This document shows, one piece after another, positions 23,812 to 35,689 of a stretch of DNA of 64,000 nt. Origin of the DNA: Sclerodactyla briareus. Taxonomy: Eukaryota; Echinodermata; Holothuroidea; Dendrochirotida; Sclerodactylidae. The notes beneath the pieces were generated by a model. It was not told the origin of the DNA. It did no database searches and saw only the letters and a list, made by a program, of their open reading frames with translations. The first letter of the stretch is position 1. Every line of letters starts with the position of its first letter. The stretch spans positions 62,001 to 126,000 of the forward strand of contig JAODTK010004921.1 in assembly GCA_026419785.1 (NCBI GenBank). Direction: 5' to 3'. A program made the position numbers and the translations under genes.

Positions 23812-26800
23812 CTCCATGAATCTACAAAATCACGGTGTATCAATGTAATCCATGACGCACAGATTCTAACTTTGGGCATGTAGAAATTGTGTATGCTTGG
23901 AGGATACCAAGAGGGGCACGAGTGCAAAATTTGCGGAGGTTGTTTTAAAAGAATGCTGCCAAGAATGTGGTCAACCGTTACGGCACTCCCATGGTTTATT
24001 ACGAAACTATCTAGGAGTGAGTTAGCTAAGTTCGTAGGCGGAGAGTATCGGTTACGGGAACCGAGAAGACGAACATTCGAGCAAAAATATGAGTAACGAA
24101 GGGAGCCAAAAACTGCATGGACTAGTTGAACATAGGGAAGAAAGAGACTTGAATCGCCGACATGGTGACGAATACTGTTCCGCTAGCAGCTCGATTTTTG
24201 CGCGCTTCGCCGCGCGTTCTCTCGTGACAAAACATACGGCTCCAAGATGGTGTGTTTATAAGTGGTCTATACTATAAGTATTATTATGGAACATGGCTCC
24301 AGTGCAAACTGACTTCAAAAACAGTGCAGAAGGTCAACTAGGGTGTGTAGCATCAGTTGTATAAACGACCACTTGAAAATGCCAAAATTCCCGAAGACAC
24401 AAGCAGGTGAAACGCACCATAACAATTCCGAAAGCAGACTGGATGTTCAGGTTTGGAATTGACATAAATTAACGGCTGTGGAAATGCAAAAAATTAAAAA
24501 TTACTAGATACTATGAGATAAAATAAATCAGCAGAGATTGAAACAAAGTCAGTGAGAGGAATACCTCAAATATTTAGTGAGTGCGAATTTTTTCCCCCAA
24601 ATGTGGTTAAAGACCAAATATTCTGGACTTTCTGGACTCGCAACTTCACTACATCAAAACTGAAAGGGAGTCGTGGGCGCCAGTTTGTTCAACTCGAATT
24701 GGAAAAACTGGGGCGCAAAATCATCCGCCTAGGAGCTAGCAAAAAGTAAACCTAAGTTCAAGTTAATTACACCCGCGGTCTGGATCTGAAAGATGGCACC
24801 AGCGTACTACCGTACGTTGTATTTGGTGAATAGTACAGTCCAAGAACTTATAAACGTAGACGTAACTTCGCCCATTAGTGACCGTGCCAAACAGAATTGC
24901 CGCCAATTGAACGAGCGGGCATACTGGGAAATGCACCCAAAACGAACGGTTCGCGCAAATGGTACATGCAGTCAACCAACGAGTTTTCGGTGGCGGCAAT
25001 GATACGCTAATTTTGCAGCTAAATTATGCAATTTGAGGCAAAGTATGGTGCCATATACGATTCAATTTCTGTGAAGATTTTTATTCTGCGATTGTGTGGC
25101 ATAGTATCTGCATTGTGTGATAGAATTGCAGAATGTAGACAACTTTGGGTCTACCCCTTCCACACTGATAATGAAAACGAGCGGCGTACCTGGACTGGAG
25201 CATACATCTAGGCTTTGCGTTAGGCCTACGTAGCTTGCCATGTGTGGCCCGATGCGAGCTCTACATTGGCAGGCTATACTCGACAACTTTAGGGGAATGA
25301 TATGAATGACCAAAACTCCTTTGGAAACTAGGTTTAGCCCAATACCTAGCCAAGATTCATATTCAGTCAGTGGCATCTACGCCTGTGAAGAAGTTTTGCA
25401 AACAATGGGCGGAGTGACAAAATTCTAGCTGGGCAGACAGCAAGTTGCATAGACCATTTGGAAGAAACTGAAGATAATACCCAGCCAAACAGTGTGCGGT
25501 GTGGGCCAAACCCATGACATCCCAGCTATTTCTAGTCTACTCCACGGGTGCGACCAAAAGGAAGGGCCTTAACAAAAAAAAACTACCAAACGAAAAAACT
25601 TTGAGGGCAGCAGCGGCGCCGAACAGGGAGTGCTGGCGGCGGGTGCCGGGAAAGGAGGGGTCACTACAGAGACTGCGACCCACATATATCACTAGATCTA
25701 CCTCTCATTCCCCCACTTCTCCCCCTTCCCCCCTCAATTCATGAATTGCGGGATGAGTTACATTTAAACCACAGGCAGACATGAAATGAAAAGTGTGGGA
25801 CGCTGGGGGAAATTAACAGGCAAAAATGCTGTTGATGGTCGTGCAGGGGGCAGTGCCACCAAGTGAGGTAGAGTGTCAGGCAGCACGTTGTGCTGCTGGA
25901 AGGAAAATCCTGACCCTCAATCGGGCAAATCCATGATTCCGCCGCTGCATTTGAGGGATTTTCTGTCTTTATACTACCTTTAGAGGGTTTATGTTTGGCG
26001 GTTTTCAGGATTGTTCAGTCTTTGGTCTTCCTCTGGGGTCTGAGTGCCTGATTTTTTTTTTTGCAAGTGGTATACTTGCGAGAAGAGGATATCATATCCA
26101 AGCCCAGCAAGCTGCGAACCTGGATGATGCACTTAATAATTGTCAGCAGCAAATATAAACTCAGAAGCTAAATCATTCGAAAGTAAAGTGGGGGAAGATC
26201 AGAGCAATTGATTGTATTTCATAAGTTTATTGTGCAACAACAAAAATTGTGATTCCACATCTGCGTGAAAAACCATACCATTCTATAGTTGTAAGGCAAG
26301 GGCCTGGTACATGATGATGCCTAATATTTTTAATTTAATTTCTTCGGTCAGGTTATTTAAGGACTAAATTAGGTGGGTGGGCATTATCTCAGTGGGACAG
26401 GCCACTGTACAACACCATAGGTTGCCCCTGACTTCGAGTCGAGGATAAAACAAATGCATTGTTTTCAGAAAAAACGCGATTGTTGCCGATATAGTGTATA
26501 ATTCAGTGATGAATTGAAAATGTGCCAAGGCTGAAAGGGCCAGCCGCCAGTAAGGCTTATAACATGCCAAAAAATCCAAAACATGTCTATCAAAAACTGG
26601 AGAGAGTGGGTTAGTTAATAAAGCATTTTTTGTTAAAGGCGTAAATGTTTCAAACACATTTTAGTTAGGACTTCTTCTGCTGCTTCTCTTACTACTTTGA
26701 TCAGGTCAGTAAAACGTTAATTACCTCTTATCAACTGTCTAGAAACTATGGAAGCATCTCACTGCAATTTTAAGGAGAACTTTTGTGGCAGTGCTGGGGC

Positions 26801-27600
26801 GTCAAAAGCCTCTAGAAAACACTAAAAACAGAGAATGACTGCGTTGGCAGCAGAGAGTGATCCTTTATCTTGGGTGATTGCAGATGTTAGATAAACACAC
26901 ACTTTCTTGGATTATGAAATACAGAAATGAAAAATAAAATTACACCAGTGTGATTTATGGTAAAGTGTATTTTACATCTTCTTAGAGTTGAGATATAAAC
27001 AAAATATCCTAGGAATACTGCATGTTATACATATTGAAGAAGAAATGGATTCGCATGTGAGTGGTCAGTGACTTCTAATAACCACTACTAGACCAATATG
27101 GTGGAAATTTCAATGCATGAATTCTCATTGGGGAAATTACTATGGGAGAAATTAGAGGTTAATTCTCGTAATCTTAATTTGCTAATTAGATTTTGAAGAT
27201 TGGGACTAAGTGGAGGTTAAAAAATAATTATCTTGGATTTTTTTATCAGCAAATCCCATTGATAATTTTGCAGGTTTCTGGTGAATCCATTTTCCTGAGC
27301 AAAATTATTTTTCTTCATGTTTCTGAATATGCCAAAAAGGGAATATAATTTATTACTTGAAACACAAAAACCCAAGGGCGCTGATCGGCTTGATACCTTA
27401 TCATACCCATACATAACACCATATGCACGATACACCTGGCTACACATTGGAATCTCAGGTATCAATTTCTTTTAGAAATTATCAATCATATCAACCTATC
27501 CCTCTTCATAAGTTCATACCAGATTCCTAAGTTTCAAACATATCCCTCAATTACTGCTTACTGTAAAACTAGTACTAATATTCTTAGACTGCATCTACAA
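23812..27600. other. unrecognised sequence
   Basis: Many short ORFs (under 105 codons) on both strands, none with a recognised domain. A hairpin-prone GCGCGCTTCGCCGCGCG stretch lies near 24200. Base composition shifts to AT-rich after about 26200. No supportable gene. Confidence 0.4.
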
Positions 27601-27625
27601 CTTGGGTAAGTGTATGTATACATTA

Positions 27626-27725
27626 TATATATATATATACATATATATATTAATATCTTATATATATATATATAATATATAATATTATATATAGATTATA
27701 TATATATTATATATTATATATATTA
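27626..27725. repeat. AT microsatellite
   Basis: Interrupted TA repeats. Confidence 0.9.
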
Positions 27726-28139
27726 ATCGCATTTCGTTTTGATTGCAAACTCTCCTACCTTTTCGATTAGTCTCTTCATCTTCACGTATTTCGCGTCGTG
27801 TCGTGATCGAATGTTTTTTCCCGGAGTAGTCCATTTGGAATACGTCCATCGTGATCGCAGTCATGTATAAAAAGCAGACACGAAAAAGTGCTCACCCGGG
27901 TGACCGGGGGCTACGAATACAAAATAGTTGATCACTAGCTGCAGTACTGTGCTCAACGCTTGGAGAACGGTCTAATAATACACATACAATTTTAACCACG
28001 AATCAACATGCATCGCTGCTAACACTGTGGTTTCCTGTTGCTTAACCCATGGTAACCCCTTTTGGTTGTCGTACCGCGCGACCTTCGTGCATGCATGATG
28101 GTGTCCATCTCGAGGTCACTGATGCGGATGCCGCAACCA

Positions 28140-28580
28140 CAACTTTGATGTTACCATGGGGCGTATGACGGGGCCGAGTGTCGAGCTGGTCGGGCTCTAC
28201 ATGCTACAACAACTGCATCAACACTTCGCTAGGGAGTCCCAATCGGCTGTACCGCAACGACGGCCTGGCTGTCTTGCGAAACACTTCGGGCATGGAGCTG
28301 CAAAGCCAGAAAGACCTGGTGAAGCTATTCCACAGCAAAACGTCCTCGCCGTCCCGTGAACACAACCTCAACCGCCACCTTCCTCGACATAACCCTCGAC
28401 CCTCCGCACTGGACCCACCCCTTCCGCAACCAAAGACAGACCAGCCTATATCAACCGCCTGTCCAACACCCCCCTTCGATAATAGACAACATCCCACCCG
28501 CCTCTGAGAAATGGATCTCCGCACTCTCCTCTGACGAAGCTACCTTTGACAATGCAGCCCCCACCTACAACAAGGCCTAG
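28140..28580 (+). pseudogene. RT domain remnant of Penelope-like element
   Basis: Starts with a TMGAYDGAE-like stretch in shifted frames, then ELVGLYMLQQL-like text. RLYRNDGLAVLRNTSG (28244-28291) is the catalytic YRDDG region with Asn in place of the first Asp. It continues with QSQKDLVKLFHSKTSS (about 28307-28354), NLNRHLPRHNPRP / FLDITLDPPHWTHPF (two frames, 28360-28430), SIIDNIPPASEKWIS (about 28475-28520) and LSSDEATFDNAAPTYN (28524-28574). Phrases such as HPPSIIDNIP and FDNAAPTYN are characteristic of this RT family. A frameshift lies between 28359 and 28380. Confidence 0.65.
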
Positions 28581-28889
28581 AAGACGGGCTGGCTAATGAA
28601 TGCAACCTCAGGCTACGCACGGAACCGCCCGACAACCAGTAGCTACCAATAAGATTAAGAGGAACAAGGAAATAATTTGGTTTAACCCCCCCGACTAGCA
28701 AAAGTGGTAAATCGAATGTAGGGGGACATTCCTAAACCTGGCCTCCAGGCACTTCCCGCCAGGTAACAACTGTTTCAAAAAATTTAACAAAAACACCCCC
28801 AAGTTCGGTACAGCTGCAGTGAACAACATCGGCACTATCTAAAATCCCACAACAATAGCGCAATACGCAAGCAATCCAGTGATCACCAC

Positions 28890-29270
28890 CCCCACCGTGA
28901 CAAAACATGCAATTGTATAGTGAGGCCGAATCCCACTGCGCGGAAGTTGCCGTCAAATCTGTTGTGTACAAAGCCACTGGATCTAGTGCTAGCGAGTCAA
29001 CAATACGGGGTCTTGTAGGGGGGACTTCAGATCGTCCGTTCCACAATCATACAAAGTCATCAGTCACAGGCGCTACGCCAACGCACTGAGCTTCCAATAT
29101 GTCGGGCGCCTGAAAGACAACGGTATAGCATACTCAATCCACTGGGAGGTAGCAAGGCACTCAAACCCATATAGGGGTTCGCGGTCCTTTTGTACCTGTC
29201 CTGGACGAGAAAATCAAGATCCTTCTGGCGGTCGCTAAAAGCATCGCCGCACAGATTTGCGGTCAACTTG
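28890..29270 (+). pseudogene. GIY-YIG nuclease-like remnant of Penelope-like element
   Basis: Fragments include CTKPL / VVYKATGSSASEST (28950-29010), then a degraded Y.GV.EGDFRSRFYNHTKS-like segment (about 29005-29055) ending in HNHTKSS, then ELP / VWRLKDN-like text in shifted frames (about 29085-29125) and SIHWEVARHSNPY-like text (about 29137-29170). The arrangement VYKA..-Y.G...-F..R..NH..SF-KD.....W matches the core of the GIY-YIG nucleases linked to such RTs. It is badly frame-broken, and the actual GIY residues are not intact. Confidence 0.5.
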
Positions 29271-29407
29271 TCTTCACGGTATCACCCCCGTCTCGATCAA
29301 AAAGAGTGCATGCGTCTCATCGTCATTTGCCGACGATCGCCGTGTAGTTAACACGTTGCGTGGAAAACGTGTAGCACGATCATGTGAATTCGTGTAAAAA
29401 TCTTATG

Positions 29408-29505
29408 TGAATATATCTATATATATATATATATATATTATTATAGTAGTATATCTATATTATATATATATATAATATATATATATATAATTATATATTA
29501 TATAA
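29408..29505. repeat. AT microsatellite
   Basis: Interrupted TA repeats between two retroelements. Confidence 0.9.
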
Positions 29506-30599
29506 CAAGAGGCAAAAACTGTAAAAACACCAATGCTCCGTGAATGATAGGCTTGGCTCTCGAATGAGAGGCGAAATCGATTGATCTAGAAAAATGTGAA
29601 GTAAAACCTCCGCTATTTTTGGATGCAGAGCTTTTCGACATACTATCCTTCGTCAGTTGCAGTGACCACAGAAGTGATAACTCGAATGTGTAAAGGGAAT
29701 AAACCAGATCGAGAGTCTCAAGGACCTCCTGCTGGCCTTGCAGTTTTCAATACATTCCGTTCTTTTCTGTAAAATGGGGCACCAACTGGGAACAAGAGGT
29801 AACCCTGAGGCAAAGGACAAAAGCGAAAAGCCCTACCCTACCGGAGGCTCAAAATACTGAATAGGTTTATTAGGAGGTCGTTCTCATCACCGAACAAGGC
29901 ATCGCGAGGAGACTTGATAGCGTTTTTAGCTGTTGTTATAAGATATTTAGTAGTAGAGTCAACAAGCGGGTGATCACTGGTAAGTTCTTAAGAATAATGT
30001 TTTGTTGAGTGTATGAATCTGTCTGCATTGACGTAGAATTCGCGCGCGTAAGATCAATTACTACAGGGTGGGGGGGGACCTAGCTCCTTGATAGCCGGCC
30101 GTAGACCCTGGTTCTGTAATGCGTTCAAGTCGATAATGTTATGGTTGGTGAGATTTACAAGAGTACAACTGCCGTACCCGAGTATAGGGCGGATGTAGGT
30201 GTTATATATTTTACGCCATTTTGACTGATATAGGCATTATTACATAGTAAACCGCAGAACTGGCAATCCTGCCCCAGGCTTTAGCTACCACTCTGTCAAT
30301 GTGGGATGTAAAAGTAAGCTTGTCAAAATCAACTCAAGAAACGAGCAGTAATTTTTACTCCGAGGAAGGGCGCTGGTTAAAGAGAGATGATAATAGGCCT
30401 CAGGCGCGGTGATTTAGTCGTTGGTATGAAACCTGATTAAGTTATCTTTCCCCGGGCTCATCTTAACTCTCGCAAAGACAGCCCCAGCTTGATGTTTGAA
30501 GATGAGTTTTGAGATTTCTTTCATTTAGAGAGTTACTAGAAGAAGTCAGTAGAGGGCAATATCATCTGCACATTATTAAAGAGACTCGTTTTAGATCCA

Positions 30600-30960
30600 G
30601 CGGGATGTCTTGACATAGATAATATAAAGGAGTGGGCTGATCACATAGCCTTGAGGGGTGGCGGCCTTCTAGAGTTTCATGCATTATAATGGATGTGCAT
30701 GGATCTGTCATCGAGAAATGAACAGAGTAGGCAAGTCAAACGGAATCGGAATATCAAGATTATAGATTTGTATTTGACCATTGTGGCCAAGGTTTGATCA
30801 AAGGCTTTTTCCGGCGTCCAGAAAGGCGCATGGTTAGTGTTTTTTGCGTTTGAATCCCAGTTTGATCTTCTCAGTTATATTAATAAGAGGATTGAATGTG
30901 CTCCTGTTACGACGAAAACCATACTAATGTTGGGGGAGAGCATGTTGTTATTTTCAAGAT
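30600..30960 (-). pseudogene. RT core remnant of Jockey-like LINE
   Basis: Minus-strand reading gives an AFLDA.KAFDQTLA-like motif A (about 30825-30785), then a LTCLLCSFLDDRSMHIHYNA-like stretch (about 30740-30680) and PPPQGYVISPLLYI (about 30665-30620), the equivalent of R.GVPQGSVLSPLLY. A V.TGAHSI..LINITEKI-like stretch precedes it. The frame changes several times, so no RT is encoded as read. Confidence 0.7.
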
Positions 30961-31813
30961 GTGAAGTAAGACGGGTGGTGATTACCCGTTCGAAAAGTTT
31001 CCCGACACAGGGTAGGAGACTTATAGGCCATATTGGAGGGGTCAAGTTCAGACTTTTTAGGCTTAGGGATTAATATGGCTTTTGCCACTTTCCAAGGATA
31101 GGAACAGTATCCACAGCGTCAGCAGGGTATAAATAAGTCACCATCGTATCGGAGAGCTTGATCTGGTAGATGCTTCAGATGGAGTAGGTAACCCCATCAG
31201 GCCGGGAGAGAGGAGTTCTTAGTACGTTTGAGACAGTTTTATATTTCAACCCGAATCGATGGGGGGCTCAGTAAGACAATGCTTATAAGTTGTGGGTAAG
31301 GTTGTCCAAAGTCTGGTTTTAATTTAAATTGTCTCGACAACCGAGTGTGACGTCATCGAAATTGGGGTCGTTAGGGAGATTAAAGACATTCTGAAACAGT
31401 TTGGCAAAATATTCACCCTGTTCGATAGGGTCCTTAATACGTGTATGTCTGGTTAACCATTTCAGAGGATACCGACTGTGACAAGAGTTAATTGACATTC
31501 AACCTTTTTCCAGAATTTTTTTGGTTCGTTTCATGATTCCTATCATGGCAGATTTTTATCCCAAGTTTCTGAGACGTGAGTCTGATCTCCTTACCAATAT
31601 GATAACCAGTGAGTTTACCTCCTCTTAATGCATGAGAAAACAAATTTTTCCCTTGTTATAGATGTACTGTCTTCTAGTTTCCGTTTAGCTTAATAGGTTT
31701 AAGATATGAGAAGTCATTTTCCAGGTTTTCTGTTAGTCTTGGTAATCGGGCAAGAACCTCGAAGGAGGACCTAATAGAGGATATTAATCGGGGATGCTAA
31801 AGAGTCCAGAGAA

Positions 31814-32560
31814 TTAGAACTGGAGAGTAGAATTGAGCGTACTCGGGAATGTTTCAAACATGGCAGCTGACATCTCAGAAAAAGTATCCCAATTGGTCTT
31901 AAAAGGATCTCTAAATTCATGCTTATACTTTTTTGCGACCCCGGGAGAACTAAACAGGGAGTGAATTATGTAATGATCACTAAATACTAGAGTCCTCGTG
32001 GGAGTAGAGGAGATATGAGCGAAATCAATGTCCATTGGAGGCGATTACCAAATCGAGAAGTTCCTCCTTTAAGTCGAAGGGTCACCCTACGTTTTGAATT
32101 ATGTTAAGAACGGGTGGAGGGGGGGGGGGGGGAGGGGGGGGGGTGAAGTCCTTATTTTCCATTACGTTTAGCTGTGGTGTACCAAGCGATTACGTTTTGG
32201 TAAAGCCAAAGGGGTGTGGTTAGAGTTCAAATCCCCAATTATACGAAATTGTGGTTTTGAACAGTTTACATAATCCACGTTCACAAAAGTGCAAGGGGGG
32301 TTTTAGTAGGTAATGATTTTATCGGACTATATTAGCCCTAGCTACATTAACGCCAATGTGCCTATGTCAGGGATTAATATTATTGTAGTCCGCAGTAATC
32401 CTTGTTTTGACGCAACTAGATCCCCCTTTGCCAAAAGTGTACAGTATGTAAGTAAGTTGCATACCAGGAAGTTAAATTTACATCATAGGGGAAGTTTGTT
32501 TCATTAATATGATAGGTCGGAGTTATGAATATCAATATACCTTCCGATGGTTCCAGTTTT
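31814..32560 (-). pseudogene. APE endonuclease remnant of Jockey-like LINE
   Basis: Contains ISLYSPPN-like text (about 32310-32290), a FRIIGDFNSHH-like catalytic patch (about 32250-32220), STPTRTLVFSDHYII (about 32006-31962, with the SDH catalytic His) and DPFKTNWDTFSEM (about 31911-31873), the normal junction between endonuclease and RT linker in Jockey-type ORF2. The stretch 31814-32035 is open for 73 codons; the remainder is frame-broken. A poly-G block (32113-32146) interrupts it. Confidence 0.75.
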
Positions 32561-33224
32561 GTTATTAACCGGATTATCTTGAGTAGAGAAAGAGAGAGCG
32601 TGGGATTCCTTGTTTCCGAGGGTGGAGATTCTGTTTCAACCCTGACATTGGGTGACAGGGGAGCTCCATCGCCGATAATGGTGGAGGTGGCGGCCTCCTA
32701 GGGTCAGACCCGGGGTTCTATGGAGGAGGGGTACTGAACAAGGAGTCATTAATTGGGGCTCTGTGTGACCCTGTCAGCTCCTCCCTAGTTTGAGATCGGG
32801 TTGGCCTTAGAGGTGGTGGGAGGGGTGGTTGCGTCCCATATCAGTTGACTGGAGGTGACCGTACGCGATAAGTGGGTCAGTTTTCTGTTAGATTCCGTAC
32901 GAAGGATTTGAAGATTTCTTCACCTCAATTGAGCTTTCAGGTGTTTCAACCAGTGAATGCTTGTCTGGCGATATTCCTACGTTAATTCGTTTTTCTGAAT
33001 CAGTTTCTGTATTTTAAAAACAAGTCTTGATCATCTTGGCAGATCTCTAGTTTGGTTGTTGTCTTCTTTCTTTTTCATTGTGTTAGTTCTTGTAATTCTC
33101 GTGCGTCAGCAAAGGATATTGTATTGGTGCTGGTACTAGATGAGGCGCATCCACCCTGGCCTTTTGTGTTCTGGAACAGCCCTATAAAGGCATATGTCGC
33201 CGCCGCAATTTGGCGCCCGTTTTT

Positions 33225-33345
33225 TCTGATCTAGACTTGGGGCAATTGTTTTGTGGTGTTGCGTCCCCCCACATCTAAGGCGATTTGGTATCCTGACTAC
33301 AGTTTTAACTGTATGGCCAAATCTTGGCAGTTGAAAACATTTTAT
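33225..33345 (-). pseudogene. gag-like zinc-knuckle remnant of Jockey-like ORF1
   Basis: With one indel, the minus strand reads like FNCQ.FGHTVKT followed by RLRCGG, the spacing of the CCHC knuckles in Jockey/I-type ORF1 proteins. It lies upstream of the endonuclease in the same orientation. As written the frame is broken and one Cys is not seen, so the call rests on the short patch plus position. Confidence 0.5.
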
Positions 33346-33600
33346 GAGACTTTGGTAGTTCCTCTACTCCTCGACTTTATGCCGGGAGGAGCCCAGAATT
33401 AGGTAGGCTGTCTCTGAGAGTCGATCTTCTCCTTCTTGGCTAGACAACCCAATCTTAACTTCCCAAGTTGGATTGCCTTTGGCTTTGGAGATAAGACCGC
33501 TTTGTATAGATTGGGGTGAAGCCTGGTCCATTCTTTCGGCCTGGACTTCTTTCTCAGCTATGTCTGGGTTTGAGCCCGCATACAACAACAGGGAAATTTC

Positions 33601-35440
33601 TTGGTTCTGTTTTGTGTAATGCGGGGTTTGTGATTACCCAGTGGGGAGTGTTGGAGACCAGGGCTTTTAGATTGTTGTATGAGTGGTGTCTCTGCTGTAA
33701 AAATTAAAAACCCCTTGGATTTTGTTCTCACGATATTTCTTTATATCGCAGTGGGTTTTTCTTTGTTTATTTCTCGAGCGCGTTGGATTGATTATTGGCG
33801 ATGTCATCTCTGATACCCATAGACTAGACGGATCGATTTTGGATGTTTTGGGTTTTCTCAGTTGGGGGCAGGTTATGTTGTTGTTTGGCTCACGGTCCTG
33901 TTTGTGAGGTCATGCTACGTCTTTTCTTGGCTTGTTTTCTAAGGTCGGGGTTTATCCAATCGGGTTCACTATCATGGTCAGATTCTTGGGTGGCCCCCCA
34001 GAATGGGAGGAGCCCATAGCCCCGTTTGGTAGGACACTACTGGGTTCGGACAGAAACCAACGGACTTGAATAGAAAAAACTCACCACAGGTAAGGCATGA
34101 CACACTGGCGTCCGAATGCAAAATCGAAACCGAAATAACCTTAAAAATCCCCTTTTTTCAAATTACAGTACTGGGTTTTAGAAAACCTGGGCTGGCCAAG
34201 CCCTAAACAACAACAAACGGGATGACCGCGGTCAACGGAAATACAAAAGAAAATAGAAACTTAGAATTTGAGTATCACACACAATACGTCCCACTGTGGC
34301 GGCCGACTATTTAACTCGAAGGGAGACGGCCTGAGACTTATCGGCCTAGAACAATGGTGGGGTGATGCTAATTAGTGTTTTCGCCTGCATTGACATGGGA
34401 GCATCCCTTTGGGATTCTCCGGTAGAGGCCATTTGGCCTCAGTGATTGACAGGAGATAATCCCCATGAGGATTAAACTCATAAAGGCCAATTTGCGCCTT
34501 GGTGCTTTGACAATAGGCACAAAATAGGGAGGGTGCCGAGTGGTTACCAGTACCCATCTTTTGTGATGGTAGTCGTTTTCCTAATGTTCAGACCAAATGG
34601 TGTAGTCGTTTTCAGTTCATGTCCCAGTACTTTTCTTTCGCTTTGCGGGATTTTATGGACCAATTTGGTCGATGGTCGTGGCCCAATCACTCTCAGGTTT
34701 TCAATGGAGTGACTGACCATGTTGAAATGATTAGCAACCGGCTGCTCAATTTTTTGGTCTTGATGGCTGCCGGTGTTTGGGTCTTCGCTCCCTCAGGGTG
34801 TTTTTTGTTCCCCGATGTACTGAACTTCGCGAGAGTTTCAGTACATTGAGGTAGACCCAGGTTCTTCCCGAGACGCAATCAATATCCTGTTTAATCGGAA
34901 ATATTCGGGATGTCTGGAAAACTTTTTAACAGGTCGTGTGCGATCTACAAGTTTGCACGTTTTGGCAGTTTGGAATGGGCAGGGGCGGCTGCCGCGGTGT
35001 TTTTGTTTGCGGCTCGGCTTGCTTCCAAAATTTTGCGTTGACTATAATGTCACGCAGATTCCGAGGTCTTGCTGTAAGGCAACACCCGGTGGGTCCGGGA
35101 ATAGGCGTTCCTGACTTTGAAAGGATGGGCAATGCTTGTGAATGAGAGTGGCTAATGTTGGGAGGGCAGGACGGTATTCACAGACGAGAGTGGTACTCTG
35201 GAGTTGGATTTGGACGAGTGTTTGTACGTCAGAGTTCAAGTCGCGGAACTCTTTTCTAGCCTTTTTCAATGGCCTCCTCAACGGAACTCCGAAATCCTGC
35301 CTCTTTTGGCGATGTTTTGAATTCGTTGGGGGCACGGGACTTCGATCAGCATCTGATCATCAAATGCGTTTCAGACGAAGAGCTTTGACTGTAGGGAAGT
35401 TCTTCGTAAGCAGTGGGGTGGTGACAAACGCTAGTGAGTA
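33601..35440. other. unassigned, possibly 5' part of the Jockey-like element
   Basis: Short ORFs on both strands, including minus-strand 35042-35335 (97 codons) and plus-strand 35142-35441 (99 codons). No domain recognised. If the minus-strand LINE is full length, its ORF1 N-terminus and 5' UTR would lie here. Confidence 0.3.
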
Positions 35441-35558
35441 GGAAATTGTCTTGTCCGTTGGTGTTGTGACAGTCTGTTTTGAGTGACCCGTTTTCCACCG
35501 TCCAGTGGTGTCAGGAGTGGACCCGGTCCGCTTTAATTCTTCATTGATGTGAATTTTG

Positions 35559-35614
35559 ATATATATATATATTATATATATATCTATATATACTTATATA
35601 TATATATCTATATA

Positions 35615-35687
<73 letters not shown>
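35559..35687. repeat. AT microsatellite
   Basis: Long near-perfect TA repeat. The tyrosine/isoleucine ORF across it is an artefact. Confidence 0.95.
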
Positions 35688-35688
<1 letters not shown>

Positions 35689-35689
35689 T

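Larger units (their letters stand above)
28080..29330 (+). mobile_element. Penelope-like retroelement fragment (RT plus GIY-YIG)
   Basis: An RT C-terminal half is followed by a GIY-YIG-type segment, in the domain order of endonuclease-bearing Penelope-like elements. The family assignment rests on that order and on remembered motif similarity, not on a search. The 5' half of the RT is missing, and the 3' end near 29330 is an estimate. Stops and frameshifts are frequent. An AT microsatellite follows. Confidence 0.65.
29640..33600 (-). mobile_element. Jockey-like non-LTR retrotransposon, degraded
   Basis: On the minus strand, from 5' to 3': a gag-like zinc-knuckle patch (about 33345-33230), an endonuclease (about 32560-31820), RT (about 31700-30300) and a C-terminal LNALQNQGLRPA segment (about 30140-30100), the usual LD.LQN.GLR of Jockey elements. 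All domains point the same way and are in family order, so this looks like one nearly full-length copy. It is disabled by many indels and stops. Sequence at 33600-35440 may be more of its 5' part, but this could not be confirmed. Confidence 0.75.
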
